Shown here: positions 16,206-25,340 of the stretch, piece after piece
How positions within the stretch are numbered: position 1 is the first letter of the stretch
How the letters are laid out: each line of letters opens with the position of its first letter
Made by a program: the position numbers and the translations under genes
Notes under the pieces: model-generated
Told to the model about the DNA's origin: nothing
Databases searched by the model: none
Seen by the model: only the letters and a program-made list of their open reading frames with translations
NCBI GenBank assembly: GCA_900540535.1
Contig: UQGM01000020.1
Location: 1-40,762, forward strand
Direction: 5' to 3'
Length of the DNA stretch: 40,762 nt
DNA from: an uncultured Oscillospiraceae bacterium
Lineage (GTDB): Bacteria; Bacillota; Clostridia; Oscillospirales; Acutalibacteraceae

Positions 16206-16826
16206 ATGGATAGTTATAAAACGGTAGCTTCAAGAGGAAGCGATGAATTTATAGTTAAAAAATCAAGGTTTATCGGCCATGTATGTCCCGTAAAAACACC
16301 AGAGGAAGCGGTAGAATTTATAAACGAGATAAAATCTCAGCACCGTGAGGCAACGCACAACGTCTATGCATATTCCTTGCGGCAGGGACAGCTTCGCCGT
16401 TATTCCGATGACGGAGAGCCTCAGGGAACAGCAGGGATGCCGGTACTTGACGTTATTTTAAAAGAAAACCTTGTGGATGTTGCAGTAGTTGTGACAAGAT
16501 ATTTTGGCGGTATTTTACTTGGCACCGGAGGGCTTGTCAGGGCTTATTCTCATGGCTCAAAAATAGCCCTTGAGAGCGGAAAAATAATAACGATGGCAAT
16601 GTGCACACTCGGAGAAGTACGCTGTGATTACAATTTTTACGGACGCCTTGCTGCGCTTTTGCCTGAAAAAGAGGCGATTGTAGAGGATACTGTTTTTGAA
16701 AGTGATGTCCTTGTAAAATTCAGAATTTCAGAAGATAAATTTGAGGGACTGAACGCAGCAGTTATTGATTTAAGTAACGGAAGATTTCACTGCGACGAAA
16801 AAGAAAAAATTTTTTGCAGACTTTAA
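16206..16826 (+). CDS. yigZ: YigZ/IMPACT family protein
   Basis: A 206-residue protein of the UPF0029 family. ATG 16206 is preferred over the longer in-frame start at 16131 because GGTGG lies upstream and alignment with family members begins near DSYKTVAS. The family signature is clear: HNVYAY, then RYSDDGEPQGTAGMPVLD and TRYFGGILLGTGGLVRAYSHG, with a C-terminal ferredoxin-like domain. Eukaryotic IMPACT regulates Gcn2; the bacterial function is not settled, though a role in translation is often suggested. It is followed after about 100 nt by dgt. Confidence 0.9.
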   Translation: MDSYKTVASRGSDEFIVKKSRFIGHVCPVKTPEEAVEFINEIKSQHREATHNVYAYSLRQGQLRRYSDDGEPQGTAGMPVLDVILKENLVDVAVVVTRYFGGILLGTGGLVRAYSHGSKIALESGKIITMAMCTLGEVRCDYNFYGRLAALLPEKEAIVEDTVFESDVLVKFRISEDKFEGLNAAVIDLSNGRFHCDEKEKIFCRL

Positions 16827-16930
16827 AATAAAATAAAGGGAAAAGAACGATTTTTGCGTATATATAAACGAACCGAAAAAAATTAAGTACAGCTTTTGTG
16901 TAATTATGTATTTTTGGGGAGGCGTGAGTG

Positions 16931-17929
16931 ATGAACGTAAGGGAAAAAACTCTTGAAATTGAGGAAAAAACACTTTCACCTTACGGAATGCTCTGTAAAA
17001 ACACAAAGGGACGCAAAAGACCAGAAGATGAGTGCCCAATAAGAACCGCATACCAGCGAGACAGGGACAGGATCATTCATTGTAATGCATTTTTGCGTTT
17101 AAAGCAGAAAACCCAGGTTTTTCTCTCTCCCGTAGGAGATCACTATCGCACAAGGCTTACACATACTTTTGAGGTTTCACAGATAGCCAGAACAATTGCA
17201 AGGGGACTCAGGCTCAATGAAGATTTAACAGAAGCTATTTCTCTGGGGCATGATTTAGGCCATACGCCTTTTGGTCATGCGGGAGAACGTGCTCTCAATG
17301 AGATTTTTCCCGGAGGTTTCAAACACTATCGGCAAAGTCTGCGTGTTGTAGATGTTATAGAAAAGAACGGCAAAGGACTTAATCTTACATATGAAGTGAG
17401 AAACGGAATAGTTTGCCATACAACGGGTACTGAAGCTTCAACTCTTGAGGGAAGAGTGGTAAAGCTTGCCGATAAAATCGCCTATATCAATCATGATATA
17501 GAAGATGCCGTCAGAGCTGGTGTTATAAAAGAAACAGATATCCCCGAAGAGATTTTAAAGGTACTTGGACGTTCTAAGTCAGATAGAATTAACACACTTG
17601 TTATATCTGTTATAGAGAACAGCGGCAGAGATATCACCTTTGATATGGATACGGAAATAGCCTTTGAAAATCTTCACTCCTTTATGTTTGCAAACGTGTA
17701 TACTAATCCTGTCTGCAAAAGTGAAGAGAGCAAAGCTATGGATATGATAAAAAGGCTGTATGAGTATTTTACGAAAAATCCTGAGACTCTTCCCGGTGAA
17801 TATGCTGTCATAAGGGACAGGGATGGAGCAGAAAGGGCAGCTTGTGATTATATAGCTGGTATGACAGACCACTATGCAGTTAAAACCTATACAAATTTGT
17901 TTGTTCCAAATTCGTGGACAATGCTGTAA
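16931..17929 (+). CDS. dgt: Deoxyguanosinetriphosphate triphosphohydrolase-like protein
   Basis: A 332-residue HD-domain enzyme. ATG 16931 is chosen over GTG 16928 because GGGGAGG lies 8 nt upstream. The metal-binding residues are present: RLTHTFEV, then SLGHDLGHTPFGHAG and KLADKIAYINHD. Family members hydrolyse dNTPs, classically dGTP, to the deoxynucleoside and triphosphate, and so influence the dNTP pool. The C-terminal YAVKTYTNLFVP is also typical. Its place directly upstream of dnaG and rpoD is the common arrangement in Clostridia, where it forms the head of the macromolecular synthesis operon. Confidence 0.93.
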   Translation: MNVREKTLEIEEKTLSPYGMLCKNTKGRKRPEDECPIRTAYQRDRDRIIHCNAFLRLKQKTQVFLSPVGDHYRTRLTHTFEVSQIARTIARGLRLNEDLTEAISLGHDLGHTPFGHAGERALNEIFPGGFKHYRQSLRVVDVIEKNGKGLNLTYEVRNGIVCHTTGTEASTLEGRVVKLADKIAYINHDIEDAVRAGVIKETDIPEEILKVLGRSKSDRINTLVISVIENSGRDITFDMDTEIAFENLHSFMFANVYTNPVCKSEESKAMDMIKRLYEYFTKNPETLPGEYAVIRDRDGAERAACDYIAGMTDHYAVKTYTNLFVPNSWTML

Positions 17930-17972
17930 AAGTAAATACTGATAATATTTAAAGGCGAAAGGAGGCGGAAAG

Positions 17973-19739
17973 ATGGCACTTGGAGAAGAATTTTTATCAG
18001 AGCTCAGAATGAGAACAGATATTGAAAACCTTATTTCGTCTTATGTGGTATTAAAGCGCAGGGGAAAAACTCTTGTGGGACTTTGCCCCTTTCATAATGA
18101 GAAAACGCCGTCTTTTACCGTTTATCCTGAAAGCCAGTCGTTTTATTGTTTCGGATGCGGCTCCGGCGGAGACGCAGTTACATTTCTGAGAAAAATCGAA
18201 AATCTCGATTATATAGATGCAGTAAAAGCCCTTGCAGATAAAGCTGGTATGACAATGCCTGATGAAGGCGGATATGATAAAACTATCAGCGATAAAAGGA
18301 GACGTATTTTAGAGGCTAACCGTGCCGCTGCAAGATATTTTCATTCATGCCTTATGGCTCCCGAGGGCAGAGAAGCGCTTGAATATCTATTAAGGCGTGG
18401 TCTTACAAAAAAGACGATTGCTTCTTTCGGTTTGGGATTTGCTCCCAATAGCTGGCACAGTCTTATAGATCATATGCGTTCTTTAGGGTTTACAAGGCAG
18501 GAGCTTGTATCAGCAAACCTTGCCAATGAAAGCGTAAAAAATGACAGAAAAAATGTATATGACAATTTCAGAAATCGACTTATGTTTCCGGTTATAGATA
18601 TAAGAGGCAATGTTGTAGCTTTCGGTGGCCGTGTGCTGGATGACTCTAAGCCTAAGTATATTAATACTTCCGATACACTTGTCTATAAAAAAGGTCAGGG
18701 TATTTTTGCCCTTAATCTTGCGAAAAACGGAAACAGCGATAGGAAACTTATTTTGGCTGAAGGCTATATGGATGTAATAGCTTTGCATCAGGCAGGCTTT
18801 ACCAATGCTGTTGCCTGTCTCGGAACAGCTCTTACCAAAGAGCAGGCAGGAATTATAGCACGATATGCCGATGAAGTTATTCTCTCTTATGACAATGACG
18901 GAGCCGGACAGGCTGCCGCAACCAGGGCAATACAGATTTTCTCAAAAACGGGAATAAAAATCAGAGTGCTGTCTTTAAGCGGAGGAAAAGATCCCGATGA
19001 GATTATAAAAAATCATGGTCCCGAAAGATTCCGTGCTTTGCTCCAAGGAGCGGCAAACGATACGGAGTATAAAATCTTGAAAGCAAGAAATAAATACGAT
19101 GTTTCGACGGATGACGGAAAGGTAAGCTTTCTAAATGAGGCTACCGATGTGCTTTCGTTTATTTCGAATTCAATAGAACGTGAAGTATATGCCTCTAGGC
19201 TTTCAGGGGAACTGAATATCTCAAAAGATGCAATTTTACGTGAGGCTGAGAGAAAATATAAAGCGAACCGCAGAAAAAGCGAAAAGGCACAGTTCAGGCA
19301 GATACAGAAAGAGTCTCTGCCGACAAATGACCCCATAAATCCCGACAGAGCCAAATCGCCGTTGGGAGCAAAAGCAGAAGATGTACTTTTGGCGACTATA
19401 ATGAAAAATCCCGATTTTCTTGAAAAAATAGATGATATACAGCCGGAGGAATTTATAACCTCCTTTAATGCCCGTGTTTTTTCTTTTTTGCGGGACAGAA
19501 TAAAACAGAATCTTCCCTTGGATTTAAGCTATTTTTCCGGTTCTTTTACTCCGGAAGAAATGGGAAGAATCGCACTTTTGCAGACAATGTCTTTTACAGT
19601 CAGCAACACCGTTGCCGAGTGCAGCGATTGCATAAAAACAATCCGACGTGAAAAAGCCAATATGATTAAAGTCGATCCCGCTGCGGCAAGCGACGAAGAA
19701 TTTTTGAAGCTTTTTCAGAATAAAACAAAGGATACATAA
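17973..19739 (+). CDS. dnaG: DNA primase
   Basis: A 588-residue primase that makes RNA primers at the replication fork and binds the replicative helicase. The start is ATG 17973, with AAAGGAGG upstream. The CHC2 zinc finger has Cys38, His41, Cys59 and Cys62. The Toprim catalytic domain holds Glu263 in EGYMD and Asp307/Asp309 in SYDNDGAG. The C-terminal region (about 450-588, ATIMKNPDFLEKIDDI ... FLRDRI) is the helicase-binding domain. All key residues are intact and the length is normal. The spacing to rpoD is 17 nt, with an AAGGAG site between them, so dgt, dnaG and rpoD are probably co-transcribed. Confidence 0.97.
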   Translation: MALGEEFLSELRMRTDIENLISSYVVLKRRGKTLVGLCPFHNEKTPSFTVYPESQSFYCFGCGSGGDAVTFLRKIENLDYIDAVKALADKAGMTMPDEGGYDKTISDKRRRILEANRAAARYFHSCLMAPEGREALEYLLRRGLTKKTIASFGLGFAPNSWHSLIDHMRSLGFTRQELVSANLANESVKNDRKNVYDNFRNRLMFPVIDIRGNVVAFGGRVLDDSKPKYINTSDTLVYKKGQGIFALNLAKNGNSDRKLILAEGYMDVIALHQAGFTNAVACLGTALTKEQAGIIARYADEVILSYDNDGAGQAAATRAIQIFSKTGIKIRVLSLSGGKDPDEIIKNHGPERFRALLQGAANDTEYKILKARNKYDVSTDDGKVSFLNEATDVLSFISNSIEREVYASRLSGELNISKDAILREAERKYKANRRKSEKAQFRQIQKESLPTNDPINPDRAKSPLGAKAEDVLLATIMKNPDFLEKIDDIQPEEFITSFNARVFSFLRDRIKQNLPLDLSYFSGSFTPEEMGRIALLQTMSFTVSNTVAECSDCIKTIRREKANMIKVDPAAASDEEFLKLFQNKTKDT

Positions 19740-19756
19740 CGTAAGGAGAAAGTAAA

Positions 19757-20863
19757 ATGGAAAATGTGGACAAGAAACCAAGCGTTAAATCCCTGATTGA
19801 CAAAGGTAAGCAGAGCGGACGTTTGACAACAAACGAAATCGATGCTGCCATAGTCGAAATGGATTTGGATATCGAGGAGCTTGACAAACTCTACGATACA
19901 ATAGAGGGGCAAAATATTGAGATTGTCGACGATTTTGGCGATGGTGTGATTGATGGAGATCTTTTTGACGGAGCTTCTTCCGTTTCAAAAAGTGCAGAGC
20001 AGGATGCGGCGATTGCAATTGATACCAAAAATCTCGCTATGGATGATCCTGTAAAGGTTTATCTTAAAGAAATCGGTACAGTACCGCTTCTCACTCCCGA
20101 AGAGGAAATCGAGCTTGCTATCAGAATTACCGAAAATGATGAAGCTGCCAAAAAGCGTCTTGCCGAGGCAAACCTTCGTCTTGTTGTAAGTATCGCCAAA
20201 AAGTATGTGGGTAGAGGAATGCAGTTCCTTGACCTTATACAGGAAGGTAACTTAGGTCTTATTAAAGCTGTTGATAAGTTCGATTATACAAAGGGCTTTA
20301 AATTTTCGACCTATGCTACATGGTGGATAAGACAGGCTATTACAAGAGCTATTGCAGATCAGGCGAGAACCATAAGAATTCCCGTTCATATGGTTGAAAC
20401 TATTAACAAGGTTAAAAAGACCAACAGCCAGCTTCTTCATAAAAACGGCAGAGATCCAACCGCAGAGGAGATTGCAGCTGAGCTTGATATGCCTGTTGAT
20501 AAAGTTCGTGAGATTCTCCGTGTAGCACAGGAGCCAGTTTCTCTTGAAACACCCATTGGTGAGGAAGAGGACAGCCATCTTGGCGATTTCATCCCCGATG
20601 ATGAAGCTCTTGCTCCTGCGGATGCAGCATCAATGCTTCTTCTTAAAGAGCAGCTCGGAGAAGTTCTTAAAACCCTTACTCCCAGAGAGGCAAAGGTTCT
20701 TTCCCTTCGTTTCGGCCTTGAGGATGGTCATCCCAGAACCCTTGAGGAAGTTGGTAAGGAGTTCAAAGTTACAAGAGAACGTATCAGACAGATTGAAGCA
20801 AAAGCTCTTCGTAAGCTTCGTCATCCCAGCAGAAGTAAACGTCTCAGGGATTTCCTTGATTAA
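19757..20863 (+). CDS. rpoD: RNA polymerase primary sigma factor RpoD (sigma-A)
   Basis: A 368-residue housekeeping sigma factor. The N-terminus is region 1.1-like and acidic; region 1.2 includes DPVKVYLKEIGTVPLLTPEEE. Region 2 is fully conserved (NLRLVVSIAKKYVGRGM, then DLIQEGNLGLIKAVDKFDY and FSTYATWWIRQAITRA), with the residues that melt and read the -10 box. Region 4.2 (TLEEVGKEFKVTRERIRQIEAKALRKLRHP) reads the -35 box. The presence of this factor agrees with the TTGACA/TATAAT-type promoters found across the window. A strong terminator follows. Confidence 0.98.
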   Translation: MENVDKKPSVKSLIDKGKQSGRLTTNEIDAAIVEMDLDIEELDKLYDTIEGQNIEIVDDFGDGVIDGDLFDGASSVSKSAEQDAAIAIDTKNLAMDDPVKVYLKEIGTVPLLTPEEEIELAIRITENDEAAKKRLAEANLRLVVSIAKKYVGRGMQFLDLIQEGNLGLIKAVDKFDYTKGFKFSTYATWWIRQAITRAIADQARTIRIPVHMVETINKVKKTNSQLLHKNGRDPTAEEIAAELDMPVDKVREILRVAQEPVSLETPIGEEEDSHLGDFIPDDEALAPADAASMLLLKEQLGEVLKTLTPREAKVLSLRFGLEDGHPRTLEEVGKEFKVTRERIRQIEAKALRKLRHPSRSKRLRDFLD

Positions 20864-20885
20864 TTTAAAATTTAATATTATGCTT

Positions 20886-20932
20886 AGCAAACCGCTCTGT
20901 TTTGTAAAAAAAACAGGGCGGTTTGCTGTTTT
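20886..20932 (+). terminator. Strong terminator of dgt-dnaG-rpoD operon
   Basis: An 18-bp stem (20886-20903 with 20910-20927, one G-U pair) with a 6-nt loop, followed by GTTTT. The AAAC/GTTT-rich arms make it a possible terminator in both directions. Confidence 0.85.
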
Positions 20933-21372
20933 AGTGCAAATAATTTTTTAAATGGAAATCATATGTATATAACTATAAAATACAGGTATTATAGTTACTG
21001 TAAAAGTGTTAAATTTTTTAACGCTAGTTAAAAATTATTGGTTACTTTATTTAATATTTAAACTTAATTAAATTCTATGGTGTATATTTAAAACTAAATT
21101 TGTGAAAAATAATAAATTCTGATGGAATCCATTATTTTTGTTAAACTTACCTTATAATCAAAAAATATAGGTGATATTTCGAAATATCTGATTAAAAACA
21201 ATACAATAGGCAGGATTGTTAAGAAAATGTTAACTTAAACTTTGATAAATTACTAACAAATATTAGTGAAATTCTGTTAATTATCCAAAAATATTTTTTC
21301 TAATAAAGAATAAACAATTTGTTAAATGGCTATATTTTGCATATTTTAGTTTTATAACTGCGTAAAAATATG
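20933..21372. other. Long AT-rich non-coding region upstream of mglB
   Basis: No credible open reading frame, RNA gene or known riboswitch was seen here. The stretch is very AT-rich and contains a perfect 16-bp palindrome at 21173-21188, an inverted repeat at 21014-21034 (TTTTTAAC / GTTAAAAA) and most of a set of repeated TGTTAA hexamers. It probably serves as a control region for the sugar transport operon. Confidence 0.5.
21173..21188. promoter_or_regulatory. Perfect 16-bp palindrome, candidate operator
   Basis: GATATTTCGAAATATC reads the same on both strands and has a central CG, as in many LacI/GalR-type operators. It lies about 200 bp upstream of the proposed mglB promoter. The regulator is not identified; no LacI-type gene is in the window. 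Confidence 0.45.
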
Positions 21373-21401
21373 TTGACTTTGCACTAAAATCATGATAATA
21401 T
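21373..21401 (+). promoter_or_regulatory. Likely promoter of mgl operon
   Basis: TTGACT (21373-21378), a 17-nt gap, and TAATAT (21396-21401). The leader to mglB is about 140 nt and contains a small hairpin, GAGGAA / TTCCTC, at 21413-21430. Confidence 0.5.
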
Positions 21402-21546
21402 CAAGCTGCATAGAGGAAGTGGATTTCCTCAATAATATAGGTACTGGTTTAAAATTAAGTATCAAATATTGTACGGATGTTAAAGAAATATTAATGCTTA
21501 AAATTTTCAATCGGTATCTAAATTTAACGGTAAAGGAGAAACAAGT

Positions 21547-22638
21547 ATGAAAAAAATGAAGAAAGTTTTAGCCATCCTTTTGGCACTTGTTTTCGTAGTT
21601 GCTCTTGCAGCATGCGGCGGAAACACTGATGACGGAGGAAAGAAGGACGGACTTAAAGTATCTGTTTTCTATTATAGTTACAGTGACCCGTATATTTCCA
21701 GTGTACGTACAGCACTTGATAAGGCTCTTACAGATCTTGGTGTAGATTATCAGGATAATGATGCCAACGGAAACCAGACTCTTCAGACAGAACAGGTTCA
21801 GACAGCTATCACAAAGGGAGCAAAGCTTCTCATAGTCAACATCGTTGAAACTGCTTCTGACGATGCAGCTTACAAAATTGTTGATATGGCAAAAGCTCAG
21901 AACATTCCGGTTATTTTCTTTAACCGTGAGGTAAAGAATGAAGTTGTTAACAGCTATGACAAGTGCGCATTTGTCGGTACTGATGCTGCTGAGGCAGGAC
22001 ATCTTCAGGGTCAGATGATCGCTGATTATCTTTTAGCTAACTATGATAAAGTTGATCTTAACGGCGACGGAGAAATCTCCTATGTAATGTTCAAGGGTCA
22101 GCAGGGTAACAAAGAAGCTGATTATCGTACACAGTATGCAGTAGAAGATGCAAATGCAAAGCTTACAGCAGCCGGTAAGAAGCCTCTTAAGTTCTATGAC
22201 AGCAAGAACAAGGATCAGTTCCTTCTTGATAAAAACGGAACATGGTCAGCAAACGCATCCAATGAGTATATGAAGACCATACTTAGTGAGTATTCAGTTG
22301 CCAATAAGAATATGGTAGAGCTTGTTATCGCCAATAATGATGATATGGCTCAGGGCGCAATCACAGCTCTTAATGATATCGGCTTCAATACAGGTTCTGC
22401 TGATAAGTTCATCCCTGTATTTGGTGTTGATGCAACTGCAGCTGCTAAGGAACTTATTGCTGCCGGCAAGATGGCTGGTACAATCAAGCAGGACGCTGAT
22501 GGAATGGCAAATGCTATTGCTCAGCTTACAGGTAATATAGCAAATGGTAAGGCACTTATGGACGGCACTGATTCTCTCAATGTAGATAAAGACTGTGCAA
22601 AGATCCGTATACCTTATGGAATCTATACAGGCGAATAA
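21547..22638 (+). CDS. mglB: Galactose/glucose ABC transporter substrate-binding lipoprotein
   Basis: A 363-residue lipoprotein. The signal sequence ends in the lipobox LAAC, so Cys23 should be lipid-linked at the outer face of the membrane. The body is a periplasmic-binding type I fold closest to MglB. A telling feature is the EF-hand-like calcium loop DLNGDGEI starting at Asp170, found in galactose/glucose-binding proteins, together with FNREV and GTDAAEAGHLQG. It should capture galactose or glucose, possibly methyl-galactoside. The start is ATG 21547 with AAAGGAG upstream. It is followed by a hairpin and then by mglA, the usual order. A long AT-rich control region precedes it. Confidence 0.93.
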   Translation: MKKMKKVLAILLALVFVVALAACGGNTDDGGKKDGLKVSVFYYSYSDPYISSVRTALDKALTDLGVDYQDNDANGNQTLQTEQVQTAITKGAKLLIVNIVETASDDAAYKIVDMAKAQNIPVIFFNREVKNEVVNSYDKCAFVGTDAAEAGHLQGQMIADYLLANYDKVDLNGDGEISYVMFKGQQGNKEADYRTQYAVEDANAKLTAAGKKPLKFYDSKNKDQFLLDKNGTWSANASNEYMKTILSEYSVANKNMVELVIANNDDMAQGAITALNDIGFNTGSADKFIPVFGVDATAAAKELIAAGKMAGTIKQDADGMANAIAQLTGNIANGKALMDGTDSLNVDKDCAKIRIPYGIYTGE

Positions 22639-22677
22639 TTAAAATCTGAACAGAGATAAAAGCATTTAGCTGTAATG

Positions 22678-22710
22678 CATATAGCCGTCTTTTAGGCGGC
22701 TATATGTTTG
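22678..22710 (+). terminator. Intercistronic hairpin between mglB and mglA
   Basis: A 12-bp stem (22678-22689 with 22695-22706, one G-U pair) is followed by TTTG. Such hairpins after binding-protein genes often cause partial termination or protect the upstream mRNA, raising the amount of binding protein over the ATPase. Confidence 0.6.
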
Positions 22711-22738
22711 TAAAAGCCAGAAAACCGGAGGAAAATGT

Positions 22739-24232
22739 ATGGAAGATAACGTATTGCTTGAAATGAAAAATATAACAAAAACCTTTCCCGGTGTTAAGGC
22801 TCTTGACAATGTTTCCTTAACTGTAAAACGAGGTACAGTGCACGCTCTTATGGGTGAAAACGGAGCAGGAAAGTCAACTTTGATGAAATGTCTTTTCGGA
22901 ATGTATTCAAAAGACAGTGGTGAGGTTTATCTTAACGGAAAAAAAGTTGATTTCAAGAACTCCAAGGAAGCTCTTGAAAACGGAGTGGCAATGGTTCATC
23001 AGGAGCTTAATCAGGCTCTTAAAAGAAATGTTATGGATAACATTTGGCTTGGCCGTTACCCTAAAAAAGGACCTTTTGTTTCAGAAACTAAAATGTATAA
23101 AGATACAATGAAGGTTTTTGAAGAGCTTGATATTAAAGTAAATCCAAAAACCATAATGAGCACCATGCCTGTTGCTCAAAGACAGATGGTAGAAATAGCG
23201 AAAGCAGTTTCTTATAACGCAAGCGTTATAGTATTCGATGAACCTACTTCGTCATTGACCGAAGAAGAAGTTGTGCATCTTTTCAGAATCATAAATATGC
23301 TCAGAGATCGTGGATGCGGAATAATTTATATATCCCATAAGATGGAAGAGATATTAAAGATTTCTGATGAAGTTACTATAATGCGAGACGGAACATGGGT
23401 TGCTACAGAACCGGCAAAAGATCTCACAATGGATCATATCATAAAGCTGATGGTCGGAAGAACTCTTGAAAAACGTTTCCCTGAAAAAGATAAGGAAATC
23501 GGAGAAGAATTCTTAAAAGTTGAAGGCCTTTCCGGTATGTACTCGAATCTTCAGGATGTTTCGTTCACTCTCAGAAAGGGTGAGATACTGGGCCTGGCAG
23601 GTCTCGACGGATCCGGAAGGACAGAGGTTCTTGAAACTTTGTTCGGTGTAGCTTCAAAAAGTAAGGGTGAAATCACTCTTCACGGAAAGAAGATAAATAA
23701 TAAAAATTCGAGAGAATCCATTAAAAACGGATTTGCTCTGCTTACAGAGGAAAGACGTGCAACCGGTATTTTCTCAATACTTAATATTCGTGAAAACACC
23801 GTTATTTCAAGTCTGAATAATTATAAAAAGTTTGGACTTCTGAGTAATAAAAAAATGAAAGAGAAAACAGACTGGTCAATAAAAGCAATGCGCATTAAAA
23901 CACCGAGTCAGGAAACAAAAATTCGCTCTCTTTCAGGCGGTAATCAGCAGAAGGTTATTCTTGGCAGATGGCTTCTTTCAAATCCGGAGGTTCTGCTTCT
24001 TGATGAGCCTACTCGTGGTATCGATGTTGGTGCAAAATATGAAATATATCAGCTGATAATCGAATTGGCAAAGGAAGGTAAAGGCGTAATGATGGTTTCA
24101 TCTGAAATGCCTGAACTTCTTGGAGTTTGTGACAGAATACTCGTTATGTCAGGTGGACGTCTTGCCGGTGAGGTCGACGCTGCAACCGCAACTCAGGAAG
24201 AGATTATGACTCTTGCTGCTAAATATGTATAA
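22739..24232 (+). CDS. mglA: Galactose/methyl-galactoside import ATP-binding protein
   Basis: A 497-residue ATPase with two ABC domains in tandem, as in RbsA, XylG and MglA. The start is ATG 22739, with GGAGG 7 nt upstream. The first domain has Walker A GENGAGKS (39-46), the divergent signature VAQRQMVEIA usual in this family, and Walker B VIVFDEPTSSL. The second domain has GLDGSGRT in place of a full Walker A, with the P-loop Lys changed to Arg as is normal here. It also has LSGGNQQKVILGRWL and LLLDEPTRGIDVG. The protein sits on the inner face of the membrane and powers the MglC channel. The next gene begins 12 nt later. Confidence 0.95.
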   Translation: MEDNVLLEMKNITKTFPGVKALDNVSLTVKRGTVHALMGENGAGKSTLMKCLFGMYSKDSGEVYLNGKKVDFKNSKEALENGVAMVHQELNQALKRNVMDNIWLGRYPKKGPFVSETKMYKDTMKVFEELDIKVNPKTIMSTMPVAQRQMVEIAKAVSYNASVIVFDEPTSSLTEEEVVHLFRIINMLRDRGCGIIYISHKMEEILKISDEVTIMRDGTWVATEPAKDLTMDHIIKLMVGRTLEKRFPEKDKEIGEEFLKVEGLSGMYSNLQDVSFTLRKGEILGLAGLDGSGRTEVLETLFGVASKSKGEITLHGKKINNKNSRESIKNGFALLTEERRATGIFSILNIRENTVISSLNNYKKFGLLSNKKMKEKTDWSIKAMRIKTPSQETKIRSLSGGNQQKVILGRWLLSNPEVLLLDEPTRGIDVGAKYEIYQLIIELAKEGKGVMMVSSEMPELLGVCDRILVMSGGRLAGEVDAATATQEEIMTLAAKYV

Positions 24233-24244
24233 GGAGAGGGATTT

Positions 24245-25312
24245 ATGAATATAGTTGCAGGATATAAACAAAGACTTGCAGAAACAAAATCTGCATATAA
24301 AGCAAATCCAAAACACTGGTGGTCTGAGTTTTTAATTAATAACTCACTCTATATATTTATGGTTGTGGCTGTAATAGGCATTACCATTTACAATCCTAAC
24401 TTTGTTTCTTCATCATCAATAATAAATATTATTTCACTTACAGCTGCTTATCTGCCTATTGCGTTGGGTATTGCAGGAGCTATTATACTTACCGGTACTG
24501 ACCTTTCAGCCGGACGAGTTGTTGGTCTTACAGCGTGTATAGCTGCCTCTTTGCTTCAGGCAGCAGACTATCCTAATAAGATGTTCCCTGGAATTGGAAC
24601 TTTTCCTCTCCCGGTAGTAATTCTTATAGTTATGGCCATAGGCGCATTAGTTGGAGCGGTCAACGGCTTCTGTACTGCAAAATTCAGTCTTCATCCGTTC
24701 ATCGTTACACTTGCTACTCAGCTTATAGTTTATGGTACACTTCTTGTTTTCCTTACACAGGGAAACAATAATGGTCAGTCTATTTCCGGTCTTGACAGAT
24801 CTTACAGCAAATTTATCACAGGCGGTATTCAGATAGGAAATGTGGTAATTCCTAACTATGTATGGTACGCTATCGGAATTACGATAATTATGTGGTTTAT
24901 TTGGAACAAGACATCTTTTGGAAAGAATATGTTTGCTGTTGGTTCAAACGAAGAAGCAGCAAGAGTTTCCGGTGTTAACGTACCGCTTACAATAATTCTT
25001 GTGTTTACTCTTGCCGGTATTATGTATGGTATTACTGGATTTATTGAAGGCGCAAGAATCGGTTCAAATACAGCAAATACAGGTCTTAACTATGAACTTG
25101 ATGCTATTGCAGCCTGCGTCATAGGCGGCGTTTCATTCGTCGGCGGTATCGGAAGAATCAGAGGAGTTATCCTCGGCGTATTCCTTCTTAGAATCATTTT
25201 TGTCGGTCTTACATTCCTTAGTGTTGATCAGAACTTGCAATATATCATAAAAGGTCTTATAATATTGGTTGCTTGTGCAATTGATATGAGAAAGTACCTT
25301 GTACGTAAGTAA
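24245..25312 (+). CDS. mglC: Galactose/methyl-galactoside ABC transporter permease
   Basis: A 355-residue integral membrane protein with about ten hydrophobic segments. The start is ATG 24245 with AAGGAGAGG upstream. The family markers of ribose/galactose permeases are present: GTDLSAGRVVGLTA near residues 80-95, the cytoplasmic loop GSNEEAARVSGVNV that contacts the ATPase, and GARIGSNTANTGLNYELDAIAACVIGGVSFVGGIGRI. It forms the membrane channel with MglA and MglB. It is followed after 28 nt by the InlB-repeat protein gene. Confidence 0.94.
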   Translation: MNIVAGYKQRLAETKSAYKANPKHWWSEFLINNSLYIFMVVAVIGITIYNPNFVSSSSIINIISLTAAYLPIALGIAGAIILTGTDLSAGRVVGLTACIAASLLQAADYPNKMFPGIGTFPLPVVILIVMAIGALVGAVNGFCTAKFSLHPFIVTLATQLIVYGTLLVFLTQGNNNGQSISGLDRSYSKFITGGIQIGNVVIPNYVWYAIGITIIMWFIWNKTSFGKNMFAVGSNEEAARVSGVNVPLTIILVFTLAGIMYGITGFIEGARIGSNTANTGLNYELDAIAACVIGGVSFVGGIGRIRGVILGVFLLRIIFVGLTFLSVDQNLQYIIKGLIILVACAIDMRKYLVRK

Positions 25313-25340
25313 TTGCAGTAATGCATTGTGAGGTGTTCAG

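Noticed and set aside
20933..21546. Riboswitch, small RNA or short gene in the long gap before mglB
   Set aside because: The sequence is very AT-rich, with no long stable fold, conserved riboswitch core or credible start with ribosome binding site. Only small repeats are visible.
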